This document shows positions 26,003 to 35,329 of a stretch of 64,000 bases of DNA, piece after piece. The DNA lies in assembly GCF_012910905.1 (NCBI RefSeq), contig NZ_WTVN01000004.1, positions 124,001 through 188,000 of the forward strand, given 5' to 3'. Numbering within the stretch: the stretch's first letter is position 1; each line of letters begins with the position of its first letter. A program made the position numbers and the translations under genes. The notes under the pieces were generated by a model that saw nothing but the letters and a program-made list of their open reading frames with translations, searched no databases and was not told the DNA's origin. This DNA is from Aromatoleum toluvorans (GTDB lineage: Bacteria > Pseudomonadota > Gammaproteobacteria > Burkholderiales > Rhodocyclaceae).

Positions 26003-26923
26003 ATGAAAGAACACTTTGCCATGCTCTCCCGTGCAGCCGTTCGTGCGTTGTCCCGCAAGGGAGCCGTCGGCGCCTGCGGCGTGCTGGGATTGATCCACGC
26101 ACTGTCCGCGACCGCGGCGGATGTCCTGCCCGGCGCGTTCACCGCCTTGCCCGTGGGGATGTCGGCGGTCCAGGTCTTCCAGACCCATGTCGAACGCGAC
26201 AAGCAGTACGTCGATGGGCATGCGCGGCCGATCGACGCGCGCCTCGACTCGGACGTCTCGATGCTGAGATATCACAGGCTCATCGAGGTCGGCGGCTACA
26301 CGGTCGATCCGAACATCATCGTTCCGTATGTGGAGCTGGAGGGAAAGCGCGACCTGTCGGCGTTCGGGAAGGAAAGCGGCCTGGGCGACGCCGTGCTCAA
26401 CGCCATCGTGTGGCTGGTGAACGATCCGAAGAGCCGGACCTTTTTCGGCATATCACCGTACCTGTATGTTCCGACCGGCCATTACGAGCATGATCAACGC
26501 CTGAATGCCGGCGAAAACCGCTGGAAATTCGCCCTGCAAGCCGGCTACACGACTGCGTTGAGCGACAAGGTCCTGTTCGACCTCACCGGCGATGTCACGC
26601 TGTTCGGCAAGAACGACGATTTCGGCCGCGCCCGCGCCGATCTCGAGCAGGACGAGGCCTATCAGGTGCAATCCTATCTGCGCTACAAGCTCACGCCCGC
26701 GTTCGAAGCCCATGCGGGGCTCTCGCACGTGTGGGGCGGTGAAACGAAGGTCGGCGGCGCAAGGCAGGGGAACGAGCTCCGGACCACGAAGTACATGCTC
26801 GGCGCCTCGTACATGTTCGGCCCCGCGACGCAGCTGCTGGCTCAGTACGGGCGGGACATCTCGGTGGAGAATGGCTTCCGCGAGTCGGGCAAATTCCTCC
26901 TGCGATTCACGCAGATGTTCTGA
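26003..26923 (+). CDS. Phenol_MetA_deg family outer-membrane protein
   Basis: A 306-residue protein with an N-terminal signal region (cleavage near ATAADVLPG). It opens with a LPGAFTALPVGMSAVQVFQ segment and ends with a beta-barrel-type strand and terminal Phe (FLLRFTQMF). The pattern PYLYVPTGHYEHDQRLN through LTGDVTLFGKNDDFG is typical of the 'transporter, Phenol_MetA_deg' family often encoded near meta-cleavage genes. It probably forms an outer-membrane channel for aromatic substrates. It follows the sulfatase by 138 bp in the same direction, so sulfatase and channel may be co-expressed. Confidence 0.82.
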   Translation: MKEHFAMLSRAAVRALSRKGAVGACGVLGLIHALSATAADVLPGAFTALPVGMSAVQVFQTHVERDKQYVDGHARPIDARLDSDVSMLRYHRLIEVGGYTVDPNIIVPYVELEGKRDLSAFGKESGLGDAVLNAIVWLVNDPKSRTFFGISPYLYVPTGHYEHDQRLNAGENRWKFALQAGYTTALSDKVLFDLTGDVTLFGKNDDFGRARADLEQDEAYQVQSYLRYKLTPAFEAHAGLSHVWGGETKVGGARQGNELRTTKYMLGASYMFGPATQLLAQYGRDISVENGFRESGKFLLRFTQMF

Positions 26924-27013
26924 CGGCCATTGCGCAAGACGCGCCGCCGGGGGTTTAGTGTGATCCGGCCCGATGGGTGAGGCGGACACCCGGGCGGTCG
27001 CGGGGAGGTGAAC

Positions 27014-29059
27014 ATGTTCGGACGCGTTGTCCTCATCGGTATCGCGGCGCTGGCGGCGCTGGCGGCGCTTGCCGCGCACGCCCGCACGCCGCAAGGCGCG
27101 GCGCGTCCGGACTACGTCCCCGACGCCCGGTGCCTCGCCTGCCACCCGGCGCAGGCGGCGCTGTGGGCCGGATCGAAGCACCGCCTGGCGATGCAGCAGG
27201 CGACGCCCGCGAGCGTGCTCGGCGACTTCGATGGGGCGCGCTTCGCCGGCGCCGACGAGGCGGTGCGCTTCTTCCGCCGCGGCAAGGATTTCTTCGCGCG
27301 CACCACCGGCGCCGACGGCGTCGAACGCGATTTCGCGGTGACGCATACGCTCGGCGTCCGTCCGCTGCAGCAGTACCTCGTGCCCTTGCCCGGCGGGCGG
27401 CTGCAGGCGCTCGCGGTGGCGTGGGACATGCGCGCGAAGCGCTGGTTCGCGCTGTATCCCGAAGGCGGGATCGCGCCCGGTTCGTCGCTGCACTGGAGCG
27501 GCCGCTACCAGAACTGGAACCTGATGTGCGGGGAATGCCACACGACCGCCTATCGCAAGCAGTACGACGAGGCGCGCGACACCTACCGCACCACCTGGGC
27601 GGCGGGCGAGGTCGGCTGTCAGGCCTGCCACGGCGCGGGGCGCGCGCATGCCGAGAGCGCGGCGCGCATCGCGTCCGGCGGGGCGAAAGGGCCGCCGGTG
27701 CCGACGCCCAACCGCGCGCTGCAGCCGGCGCACGCGCAGGTCGACCAGTGCGCGGCCTGCCACGCGCGCCGCACGCGGCTGCAGGAGCACGCCGAGCCGG
27801 GGGCGCCGCTGCTCGACAACTTCGTGCCGGACAACCTGCGCGCCGACCTGTATCAGGCCGACGGCCAGCAGCTCGGCGAAGTCTTCGAATACGGCTCGTT
27901 CCGCCAGAGCCGCATGTACGCGGCCGGCGTCGCCTGCAGCGACTGCCACGAAGCGCACGGCGGCAAGCTGCGTGCGAGCGGCAACGCGCTGTGCACGGCG
28001 TGCCACAATGCGGCGCCGCCGGCACGATTCCCGGGCCTGCAGGCGAAGCGCTACGACTCGCCCGAGCACCACTTCCACGCCGAGGGCGGCGCGGGCAGCC
28101 AGTGCGTCGACTGTCACATGCCGGCGCGCAACTACATGATCGTGCATGAGCGGCGCGACCACGCGATCCGCATTCCGCGCCCCGACCTCACGCGCCGGAT
28201 CGGCACGCCCAACGCCTGCGCCGGCTGCCACGCGGACCGCCCGGCCGAATGGGCGGAGGCCGCCATCCGCGCCCGCCACGGCGAGCGCAGCCGCCCGGAG
28301 CATTACGGCGAGGTCTTCGCCGCGGCGCGCGCGGGCCGCGCCGACGCCCCCGCGCGCCTGGCCGCGCTCGCCACCGACGCGGCCCAGCCCGGGATTGTGC
28401 GCGCGAGCGCGGTCGAGCTGCTCGGCAGCTTAGGCCTGCGCACGCCGCAGGCCGCGCTCGCCGACGCCGATCCGGTCGTGCGCGCGGCGGCCGCCGCGGC
28501 CTTCGCGGTGCATCCCAAGGCCGAGCGGCTAGCGGCGCTGCCGCCGCTGCTCGACGATGCGCGCCGCGCAGTGCGCATCGCCGCGGCGCGCGCGCTCGCC
28601 GACGTCGCCGACGACGAGCTGCCGCCCGGGCATCGCGCCGCGCGCCGCCGCGCACTCGGCGAATACCTCGCCGCGCAGCGGGCGATGGCCGACATGCCGG
28701 CGGCGCAGCTCAATCTCGCCTCGCTCTTTGCCGCGCAGGGCGACGTCGCGCAGGCCGAGCGGCATTACCGGCGCGCGATCGCGCAGGATGCCTCGGTCAG
28801 CGATGCCCATGTCGGCCTCGCGACCGTGCTCGCGGGGGCGGGGCGCGGCGACGAGGCCGAGCGCGTGCTGCGCGACGGTGTGCGCCATGCGGCCCGGCCC
28901 GGCGAGCTGCATTTCGCGCTGGGCCTGCTCGTCGGCGGGCGCGGGCAGTGGCAGGAGGCGGCACGCGAGCTGGAGGCGGCCGCCGCGCTCATGCCGGGCG
29001 ACTTCCGCGTGAGCCGCAACCTCGCCATCGTGCGCGAGCGGCTGCGGGCGGGGCGCTAG
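27014..29059 (+). CDS. Octaheme c-type cytochrome with HEAT-like and TPR repeats
   Basis: A 681-residue exported protein with signal peptide (cleavage probably after AAHA). Eight CXXCH haem motifs lie in the first two-thirds: CLACH, CGECH, CQACH, CAACH, CSDCH, CTACH, CVDCH and CAGCH. An alanine-rich HEAT-like region (RASAVELLGSLGL, repeated V-R-A/I-A-A units) follows, then TPR repeats (AERHYRRAIAQDASVSDAHVGLA) to the C terminus. Such proteins act in periplasmic electron transfer or as assembly scaffolds. Partner and redox role are unknown. A GTG at 27008 is an alternative start. Confidence 0.88.
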   Translation: MFGRVVLIGIAALAALAALAAHARTPQGAARPDYVPDARCLACHPAQAALWAGSKHRLAMQQATPASVLGDFDGARFAGADEAVRFFRRGKDFFARTTGADGVERDFAVTHTLGVRPLQQYLVPLPGGRLQALAVAWDMRAKRWFALYPEGGIAPGSSLHWSGRYQNWNLMCGECHTTAYRKQYDEARDTYRTTWAAGEVGCQACHGAGRAHAESAARIASGGAKGPPVPTPNRALQPAHAQVDQCAACHARRTRLQEHAEPGAPLLDNFVPDNLRADLYQADGQQLGEVFEYGSFRQSRMYAAGVACSDCHEAHGGKLRASGNALCTACHNAAPPARFPGLQAKRYDSPEHHFHAEGGAGSQCVDCHMPARNYMIVHERRDHAIRIPRPDLTRRIGTPNACAGCHADRPAEWAEAAIRARHGERSRPEHYGEVFAAARAGRADAPARLAALATDAAQPGIVRASAVELLGSLGLRTPQAALADADPVVRAAAAAAFAVHPKAERLAALPPLLDDARRAVRIAAARALADVADDELPPGHRAARRRALGEYLAAQRAMADMPAAQLNLASLFAAQGDVAQAERHYRRAIAQDASVSDAHVGLATVLAGAGRGDEAERVLRDGVRHAARPGELHFALGLLVGGRGQWQEAARELEAAAALMPGDFRVSRNLAIVRERLRAGR

Positions 29060-29062
29060 CGG

Positions 29063-29875
29063 CTAGCCGGCCGCGACGGGCGCTGCGGCGTCGCGCGCCG
29101 CGGCGATCGCGGCGGCGGTGGCCTGCAGGTCGCCGAGGTGCGCCTCGACGACCTTGGCGCGCAGGCAGTAGCGGCGCGGCCAGATCATGTTGATGCAGCC
29201 CTGCACGCCGTCGGCGGCAAGGATGGGTACTGCGATCGCGTCGAGCCCGTCGTCGAACTCGCTGATGTCCTCGACGCCGCCGCCGAAGATCGCGTCGCGC
29301 ACGGCATAACCCTGGCGCTGCGTCTCGTCGAGGATCGCGTCGATTTCACGGCGCAGCACGATCGCGCTGCGCGGGTTCTCCGGCGGATGGGCGCGGTAAT
29401 GCGTCATCACGTCGTCGCGCTGCGCCTGCGTGCAGAACGCGAGCCAGGCGCGCCCCGGGGCCGACAGGAAGAGGTCCACGCGGTAGCCGAGGTGGTAGCG
29501 CGGGTTCATCGACAGGCCCGACAGGCGCCGCGAGCTCTCGGCGAGCTCCATCATGTAGTCCTTGTAGACCAGCAGGTCGGACGGCCACAGCGCCTTGCGC
29601 TGCAGCGCGGCCAGGTGCGGGGCGGCGAGCTCGGCCAGGCGCTGCGTCGCCTCGGGCGGGCGCTGTGCGGCCGGCAGCGCGATGGCACGCCGCCACAGCC
29701 CGTCGTAGATCGCGCGCCACGCGATGCCGGCCTGCTCCAGCGTGTGCAGGATGCGCAGCAGGGTGGGTTTCGGCAACCCGGTCGAGTCGTGCAGCTGCTG
29801 CAGCGAGCGGCCTTCGCTCTGTCGCAGCAGCTGCAGCACTTCGAGTCCGCGTTCGAGTGCGCGTATCGATTTCAT
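29063..29875 (-). CDS. IclR-family transcriptional regulator
   Basis: A 270-residue regulator with an N-terminal winged HTH (RALERGLEVLQLL, then LHDSTGLPKPTLLRILHTLE) and a C-terminal IclR effector domain ending in a GCINMIWPRR segment. Family members (MhpR, PcaU) sense aromatic acids or central intermediates. It is convergent with the cytochrome gene (3 bp between stops) and in line with the GntR gene 58 bp upstream. It is one of two candidates for the recurrent CTCGAG palindrome. Confidence 0.9.
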   Translation of the reverse strand: MKSIRALERGLEVLQLLRQSEGRSLQQLHDSTGLPKPTLLRILHTLEQAGIAWRAIYDGLWRRAIALPAAQRPPEATQRLAELAAPHLAALQRKALWPSDLLVYKDYMMELAESSRRLSGLSMNPRYHLGYRVDLFLSAPGRAWLAFCTQAQRDDVMTHYRAHPPENPRSAIVLRREIDAILDETQRQGYAVRDAIFGGGVEDISEFDDGLDAIAVPILAADGVQGCINMIWPRRYCLRAKVVEAHLGDLQATAAAIAAARDAAAPVAAG

Positions 29876-29933
29876 CCTTCGGTCCCGGGTGCGGACGGCA
29901 GGGCGCGTGCCGCGTCGGCGCGGCGTCGCGCGC

Positions 29934-30653
29934 TCAGGGGCGCTTGCCGCGCGCGAAGAAGTCCTGCGGCATCTGCTTCACGGCGTCGAGGGTGCGCAGG
30001 ATGTGTTCGGACAGGATCGAGGTCGCGCGCGTCGCGTCGCGCGCGAGCGTCGCGTCGACGAGCGCCTGGTGCTCCGCATGGATGTCGCGCGGGATCGGCT
30101 GGCGGAACAGACTGATGCGCCGGTAGCGCTCCGACTGCTGGTAGAGGATGTGCTGGAAGTGGCGGATCCAGCGCGACGGGCAGGCAGCGATCAGCGCCTC
30201 GTGGAAGGCGCGGTTGCGCTTCTCCCAGTCCTCGGTGGCGCCGGGGTCGTGCTCGGCGAGCTTCTGCTCGGCGCGCGACAGGCGATGGAAGGCGCCGACG
30301 AGACCCGCTTCCCATTCCTCGTTGCCGCGCGCGATCGCCTGCCGCAGCGCCTCGGTCTCGAGCAGCACGCGGGTGCGCGTGATGTCCTCGAAGTCGGCCA
30401 GCGAGATCGGCGCGACGCGGAAGCCGCGCTGCCCCTGGCCGACCACCAGCGCGTCGGTGACGAGCAGCAGCAGCGCCTCGCGCAGCGTGCCGGCGCCGAC
30501 GTCGTACTGCTCCTTCAGGTGCTCGACGCGCAGCTTCTCGCCCGGCGGGTGCATGCCCTCGATGATGTCGCGCCGCAGCCGCTTGTAGGCGGCCTCGACG
30601 AGGGTCTTGGGCTCGTCGGCCTCGAGGGGGTCGGAAACGGTGGCGTCGATCAT
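29934..30653 (-). CDS. GntR-family regulator (FadR subfamily, FCD domain)
   Basis: A 239-residue regulator. The winged HTH covers AYKRLRRDIIEGMHPPGEKLRVEHLKEQYDVGAGTLREALL; the FCD ligand domain has the metal-binding pattern RNRAFHEALIAAC and HAEHQALVDA. It is divergent from the HbpS-meta operon, sharing a 151-bp control region with two CGAGATT elements, one between the -35 and -10 of the meta promoter. It is thus the best candidate repressor of the meta operon; this is inferred from placement. Confidence 0.92.
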   Translation of the reverse strand: MIDATVSDPLEADEPKTLVEAAYKRLRRDIIEGMHPPGEKLRVEHLKEQYDVGAGTLREALLLLVTDALVVGQGQRGFRVAPISLADFEDITRTRVLLETEALRQAIARGNEEWEAGLVGAFHRLSRAEQKLAEHDPGATEDWEKRNRAFHEALIAACPSRWIRHFQHILYQQSERYRRISLFRQPIPRDIHAEHQALVDATLARDATRATSILSEHILRTLDAVKQMPQDFFARGKRP

Positions 30654-30718
30654 GGCAGCCGGAAGTTCAAGGATGTGTAGGGAAATTCTAGCCGACTCGC
30701 TTCTTCCGCGCAGCGAAA

Positions 30719-30750
30719 AAATATCGAGATTTTGTGTTGACGTCGAGATT
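30719..30750. promoter_or_regulatory. Palindromic operator-like motif, copy e, plus adjacent half-site
   Basis: AAATATCGAGATTTT (30719-30733) is followed by CGTCGAGATT (30741-30750). The first lies immediately upstream of the -35 and the second inside the spacer of the meta-operon promoter, a typical repressor arrangement. Confidence 0.6.
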
Positions 30751-30765
30751 GAGAGGAATTATCTT
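30737..30765 (+). promoter_or_regulatory. Sigma-70 promoter of the first meta operon
   Basis: TTGACG (30737-30742), a 17-bp spacer, and TATCTT (30760-30765), with the start codon of the first gene 40 bp further on. Confidence 0.6.
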
Positions 30766-30804
30766 GAATCCGACGCCGCAACATCGCTCGCAGGAGAGCC
30801 ACCG

Positions 30805-31239
30805 ATGAAAGTCGCAGTCCCGCAATCCACCGTGTCCTGGGAAGCCGCCCACGCGGCCGTCGCGGCCGCGGTGCGCCATGCCGAAGCGCTCGGCCTGCGG
30901 GTGAACGTCGGCGTCGCCGATGCGGCAGGCAACCTCGTCGCCTTCCTGCGCATGCCCGGCGCCTTCCCCCAGTCGATCGACATCGCGATCGACAAGGCCT
31001 ACACGGCCGCCGGTTTCGGTTTCCCGACCGGCCAGTGGATGGACGTGGTCGCCGGCAACGAAGGCATGAAGCTCGGTTTCTCGGCGCGGCCGCGCCTGGT
31101 GGTGTTCGGCGGCGGGCTGCCGATCCGCGTGGCCGGCGAACTGATTGGCGGCATCGGCGTGTCCGGTGCCTCGGAAGAACAGGACGGCGCATGTGCGCGC
31201 GCAGGGCTTGCGGCGATCGGCGCCGACATCCAGGACTAG
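30805..31239 (+). CDS. HbpS/GlcG-family (DUF336) protein
   Basis: A 144-residue protein of the GlcG/HbpS fold: VNVGVADAAGNLVAFLRMPGA, then IAIDKAYTAAGF and a C-terminal GGIGVSGASEEQD. The family binds haem or corrinoids in some members, and copies occur as the first gene of meta-cleavage operons, with unknown role. GCAGGAGAGCCACCG precedes the ATG. The longer frame from 30607 runs through the promoter and is rejected. It is followed by dmpC 12 bp later. Confidence 0.82.
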   Translation: MKVAVPQSTVSWEAAHAAVAAAVRHAEALGLRVNVGVADAAGNLVAFLRMPGAFPQSIDIAIDKAYTAAGFGFPTGQWMDVVAGNEGMKLGFSARPRLVVFGGGLPIRVAGELIGGIGVSGASEEQDGACARAGLAAIGADIQD

Positions 31240-31251
31240 CGGAGGCATTCG

Positions 31252-32706
31252 ATGAAACAGATCCACAACTTCATCAACGGCGAGTTCGTCGCCACCGAGC
31301 GGACCTTCGACAAGCGTTCGCCGCTCGACAACCGCGTCATCGCCGCGGTGCATGAGGCGGGCAAGCGTGAAGTCGATGCGGCGGTCGCCGCCGCGCATGC
31401 GGCGCTCAACGGCCCGTGGGGGCGCATGACGGTGGCCGAGCGCGTCGAGCGGCTCAACGCGCTCGCCGACGGCATCAACCGCCGCTTCGACGAGTTCCTC
31501 GCCGCCGAATGCGCCGATACCGGCAAGCCGGCGAGCCTCGCGCGCCACATCGACATCCCGCGCGGCGCGGCGAACTTCAAGGTGTTCGCCGACGTCGTGA
31601 AGAGCGTGCCGACCGAGTTCTTCGAGACCGCGACGCCCGACGGTCGCGGCGCGCTGAACTACGCGGTGCGCCGGCCGGTCGGCGTCGTCGGCGTGATCTG
31701 CCCGTGGAACCTGCCGCTGCTGCTGATGACGTGGAAAGTCGGTCCGGCGCTCGCGTGCGGCAACACGGTGGTCGTGAAGCCCTCCGAGGAGACGCCGCAG
31801 ACCGCGACGCTGCTGGGCGAGGTGATGAACGAGGTCGGCATCCCGAAGGGCGTCTACAACGTCGTGCATGGCTTCGGCCCCGGTTCGGCAGGCGAGTTCG
31901 TGACCACGCACCCGCAGGTGAACGCGATCACCTTCACCGGCGAGACGCGCACCGGCGCGGCGATCATGAAGGCCGCGGCGGACGGCGCGCGCCCGGTGTC
32001 GCTCGAGATGGGCGGCAAGAACGCGGCGATCGTGTTCGCCGACTGCGACTTCGACGCCGCGATCGAAGGCACGATGCGCTCGGTGTTCGTCAACTGTGGC
32101 CAGGTCTGCCTCGGCACCGAGCGCGTGTATGTCGAGCGGCCGATTTTCGAGCGCTTCGTCGCCGCGCTGAAGACCGGCGCCGAAAGCCTTAGGCTGGGCG
32201 TGCCCGAGGACGAGGCGACCGGCATGGGGCCGCTGATCTCGCAGGAGCATCGCGACAAGGTGCTGGGCTACTACGCGAAGGCGAAGGAGCTCGGCGCGAC
32301 GGTCGTCACCGGCGGTGGTGCGCCGGCGATGCCGGGCGAACTCGCGCACGGCGCGTGGGTCGAGCCGACGATCTGGACCGGGCTCGGCGACGACTCGCCG
32401 ATCGCGCGCGAGGAGATCTTCGGCCCGTGCACGCTGATCCAGCCCTTCGACGCCGAGGACGAGGTGATCGGCCGCGCCAACGACACCGACTACGGCCTCG
32501 CCTGCTCGGTGTGGACGAAGGACCTCGCCCGTGCGCACCGCGTCGCCGGGCGGATCGAGGCCGGCCTGGTGTGGGTGAACTCGTGGTTCCTGCGCGACCT
32601 GCGCACCCCCTTCGGCGGCGCCAAGCAGTCGGGCATCGGCCGCGAGGGCGGGGTGCATTCGCTCGAGTTCTACACCGAGCTCAAGAACGTGTGCATCAAG
32701 CTGTGA
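31252..32706 (+). CDS. dmpC: 2-hydroxymuconic semialdehyde dehydrogenase, copy 1
   Basis: A 484-residue NAD-dependent aldehyde dehydrogenase. It has VICPWNLPLLL, FTGETRTG, the catalytic Glu segment LEMGGKNAA and the catalytic Cys in NCGQVCLGTERVYVE. Together with the operon these mark the XylG/DmpC type, which oxidises 2-hydroxymuconic semialdehyde to 2-hydroxymuconate (4-oxalocrotonate branch). A second, clearly related gene is at 61214. Confidence 0.94.
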   Translation: MKQIHNFINGEFVATERTFDKRSPLDNRVIAAVHEAGKREVDAAVAAAHAALNGPWGRMTVAERVERLNALADGINRRFDEFLAAECADTGKPASLARHIDIPRGAANFKVFADVVKSVPTEFFETATPDGRGALNYAVRRPVGVVGVICPWNLPLLLMTWKVGPALACGNTVVVKPSEETPQTATLLGEVMNEVGIPKGVYNVVHGFGPGSAGEFVTTHPQVNAITFTGETRTGAAIMKAAADGARPVSLEMGGKNAAIVFADCDFDAAIEGTMRSVFVNCGQVCLGTERVYVERPIFERFVAALKTGAESLRLGVPEDEATGMGPLISQEHRDKVLGYYAKAKELGATVVTGGGAPAMPGELAHGAWVEPTIWTGLGDDSPIAREEIFGPCTLIQPFDAEDEVIGRANDTDYGLACSVWTKDLARAHRVAGRIEAGLVWVNSWFLRDLRTPFGGAKQSGIGREGGVHSLEFYTELKNVCIKL

Positions 32707-32716
32707 GCGCGCGGCG

Positions 32717-33577
32717 ATGAGCGACACTTCCCCGGAGATCGCGCGCAGCGTCGCCGCTGCCGGCATCCGCACGAATTACCACGATCTCGGCGCCGGCCAT
32801 CCGCTGCTGATGATCCACGGCTCCGGCCCGGGCGTGTCGGCGTGGGCCAACTGGCGGCTCGTGATGCCGATGCTCGCCGAGCGGGCGCGCGTGATCGCGC
32901 CCGACATGGTCGGCTTCGGCTTCAGCGAGCGCCCCGCGGGGCAGCGCTACGAGCTCGACGCGTGGGTCGCGCAGGCGGTGGGCGTGCTCGATGCGCTCGA
33001 CATCGAGCGCACCGACCTCGTCGGCAACTCCTTCGGCGGCGCGCTGGCGCTGGCGCTTGCGATCCGCCATCCGCGGCGTGTGCGCCGGCTGGTGCTGATG
33101 GGCAGCGTCGGCGTGCCCTTCGCGATCACCCCGGGGCTCGACGCGGTGTGGGGCTATACGCCCGCGCTCGACAACATGCGCGCGCTGCTCGACCTCTTCG
33201 CGTGGGACCGCGCGCTGGTGAACGACGAGCTCGCGCGGCTGCGCTACGAGGCGAGCATCCGCCCCGGCTTCCAGGAGTCGTTCGCGGCGATGTTCCCGGC
33301 CCCGCGCCAGCGCTGGGTCGACGCGATGGCGAGCCGCGAGGCCGACATCCGCGCGCTGCCGCACGAGACGCTGGTGATCCACGGTCGCGAGGACCGCATC
33401 ATCCCGCTCGCCAATTCGCTGACGCTGGCGGACTGGATCCCGCGCGCGCAGCTGCACGTGTATGGCCGCTGCGGGCACTGGACGCAGATCGAGCACGCCG
33501 CCCGCTTCGCCCGCCTGGTCGGCGACTTCCTCGCCGAGGCGGGCGCCGACGAACCCCAACCCCTGATCCGAGACTGA
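32717..33577 (+). CDS. dmpD: 2-hydroxymuconic semialdehyde hydrolase
   Basis: A 286-residue alpha/beta hydrolase of the meta-cleavage hydrolase family. The oxyanion region is IHGSGPGVSAWANW, the nucleophile Ser lies in GNSFGG, the acid in IHGREDRIIP and the catalytic His in CGHWTQIEH. It cleaves 2-hydroxymuconic semialdehyde (or the ketone from 3-methylcatechol) to 2-hydroxypenta-2,4-dienoate and an acid. It sits between dmpC and dmpE, 10 bp after the former and 1 bp before the latter. No copy exists beside the second dmpC. Confidence 0.94.
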   Translation: MSDTSPEIARSVAAAGIRTNYHDLGAGHPLLMIHGSGPGVSAWANWRLVMPMLAERARVIAPDMVGFGFSERPAGQRYELDAWVAQAVGVLDALDIERTDLVGNSFGGALALALAIRHPRRVRRLVLMGSVGVPFAITPGLDAVWGYTPALDNMRALLDLFAWDRALVNDELARLRYEASIRPGFQESFAAMFPAPRQRWVDAMASREADIRALPHETLVIHGREDRIIPLANSLTLADWIPRAQLHVYGRCGHWTQIEHAARFARLVGDFLAEAGADEPQPLIRD

Positions 33578-33578
33578 C

Positions 33579-34361
33579 ATGGACCCACGACTGATCGAAC
33601 GACTCGGCGACGAACTCCACCAGGCGCTGGTGAAGCGCGAGACGCTCGCGCCGCTCACCGAGCGCCATCCCGACATCACCATCGAGGACGCCTACCGCGT
33701 GCAGCAGCGCATGATCGCGCGGCGGCTCGAAGCCGGCGAGCGCATCGTCGGCAAGAAGATCGGCGTCACCAGCCGCGCCGTCATGAACATGCTGGGCGTG
33801 TACCAGCCCGACTTCGGCATGCTGCTCGACGGCATGCTGTACAACGAGGGCGAGGCGATCGCCGCCGACACGCTGATCCAGCCCAAGGCCGAAGGCGAGA
33901 TCGCCTTCGTGCTGAAGCGCGACCTGAAGGGCCCGGGCGTGACCGCGGCCGACGTGCTCGCCGCGACCGAAGGCGTGATGACCTGCTTCGAGATCGTCGA
34001 TTCGCGCATCCGCGACTGGAAGATCAAGGTCCAGGACACCGTCGCCGACAACGCCTCGTGTGGCGTGTTCGTGCTCGGCGACCGCCTCGTCGACCCGCGC
34101 CGCGTCGATCTCAACACCTGCGGCATGGTGCTGGAAAAGAACGGCGAGATCGTCGCCACCGGCGCCGGCGCGGCGGCGCTCGGCGCCCCGGCGAATGCCG
34201 TCGCATGGCTCGCCAACACCCTCGGCAGCCTCGACATCCCGCTCAAGGCCGGCGAAGTGATCCTGTCCGGCTCGCTCGCGGCGATGGTGCCGGTGAAGGC
34301 CGGCGACAACCTGCGCGTGACGATCGGCGGCATCGGCGGCTGCTCGGTGCGCTTCGTCTGA
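33579..34361 (+). CDS. dmpE: 2-oxopent-4-enoate (2-hydroxypentadienoate) hydratase, copy 1
   Basis: A 260-residue member of the hydratase/decarboxylase family (MhpD/DmpE). Features are [39 protein letters not shown] and the metal-site region [26 protein letters not shown]. It adds water to 2-hydroxypenta-2,4-dienoate, giving 4-hydroxy-2-oxovalerate for DmpG. A paralogue is at 62682. Confidence 0.93.
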   Translation: MDPRLIERLGDELHQALVKRETLAPLTERHPDITIEDAYRVQQRMIARRLEAGERIVGKKIGVTSRAVMNMLGVYQPDFGMLLDGMLYNEGEAIAADTLIQPKAEGEIAFVLKRDLKGPGVTAADVLAATEGVMTCFEIVDSRIRDWKIKVQDTVADNASCGVFVLGDRLVDPRRVDLNTCGMVLEKNGEIVATGAGAAALGAPANAVAWLANTLGSLDIPLKAGEVILSGSLAAMVPVKAGDNLRVTIGGIGGCSVRFV

Positions 34362-34393
34362 ACCCCCGCCCCCAGAGAGAAGGAAGAGACAAC

Positions 34394-35317
34394 ATGAGCA
34401 AGAAGATCCGATGCGCCCTGATCGGTCCCGGCAACATCGGCACCGACCTGCTGGCGAAGCTGATGCGCAGCCCGGTGCTGGAGCCGGTGTGGATGGTCGG
34501 CATCGACCCCGCCTCCGACGGCCTGGTGCGCGCGCGCGAGATGGGCCTGAAGACCACCGCCGAGGGTGTCGACGGCCTGCTGCCGCACGTGGTTGCGGAC
34601 AACATCCAGATTGCGTTCGACGCGACCAGCGCCTACGTGCATGCCGAGAACAGCCGCAAGCTGAACGAACTGGGCGTGCTGATGATCGACCTCACGCCCG
34701 CGGCAATCGGCCCCTACTGCGTGCCGCCGGTCAATCTCAAGGACCATGTCGGGCAAGGCGAGATGAACGTGAACATGGTCACCTGCGGCGGCCAGGCGAC
34801 GATCCCGATGGTCGCGGCGGTGTCGCGCGTGCAGACGGTGGCCTACGGCGAGATCGTCGCGACGGTCTCCAGCCGCTCGGTCGGCCCCGGCACGCGCAAG
34901 AACATCGACGAGTTCACGCGCACCACCTCCGGTGCGGTCGAGCGCGTCGGCGGCGCGAAGCGGGGCAAGGCCATCATCATCATCAACCCCGCCGAGCCGC
35001 CGCTCATCATGCGCGACACCGTGCACTGCCTCACCGAGTCCGAGCCGGACCAGGCGGCGATCACGGCGTCCATCCACGCGATGATCGCGGAAGTGCAGAA
35101 GTACGTGCCGGGCTACCGGCTCGTCAACGGCCCCGTCTTCGACGGCAAGCGCGTGTCGGTCTTCCTCGAAGTGGAAGGACTGGGCGACTACCTGCCGAAG
35201 TACGCCGGCAACCTCGACATCATGACCGCCGCCGCCGCGCGCACCGCCGAGATGTTCGCCGAGGAGATCCTCGCCGGGCGCCTCACCCTCGAACCGCGCG
35301 CCGCCGTGGCCGCCTGA
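34394..35317 (+). CDS. dmpF: Acetaldehyde dehydrogenase (acylating)
   Basis: A 307-residue enzyme with NAD-binding [13 protein letters not shown] and catalytic C131 in [12 protein letters not shown]. It converts acetaldehyde, channelled from the aldolase DmpG, to acetyl-CoA. It is followed directly by dmpG, as is usual for this bifunctional complex. The frame is open upstream, but the ATG at 34394 behind AGAGAGAAGGAAGAG gives the family length. Confidence 0.96.
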   Translation: MSKKIRCALIGPGNIGTDLLAKLMRSPVLEPVWMVGIDPASDGLVRAREMGLKTTAEGVDGLLPHVVADNIQIAFDATSAYVHAENSRKLNELGVLMIDLTPAAIGPYCVPPVNLKDHVGQGEMNVNMVTCGGQATIPMVAAVSRVQTVAYGEIVATVSSRSVGPGTRKNIDEFTRTTSGAVERVGGAKRGKAIIIINPAEPPLIMRDTVHCLTESEPDQAAITASIHAMIAEVQKYVPGYRLVNGPVFDGKRVSVFLEVEGLGDYLPKYAGNLDIMTAAAARTAEMFAEEILAGRLTLEPRAAVAA

Positions 35318-35329
35318 CCGGAGACCAAC

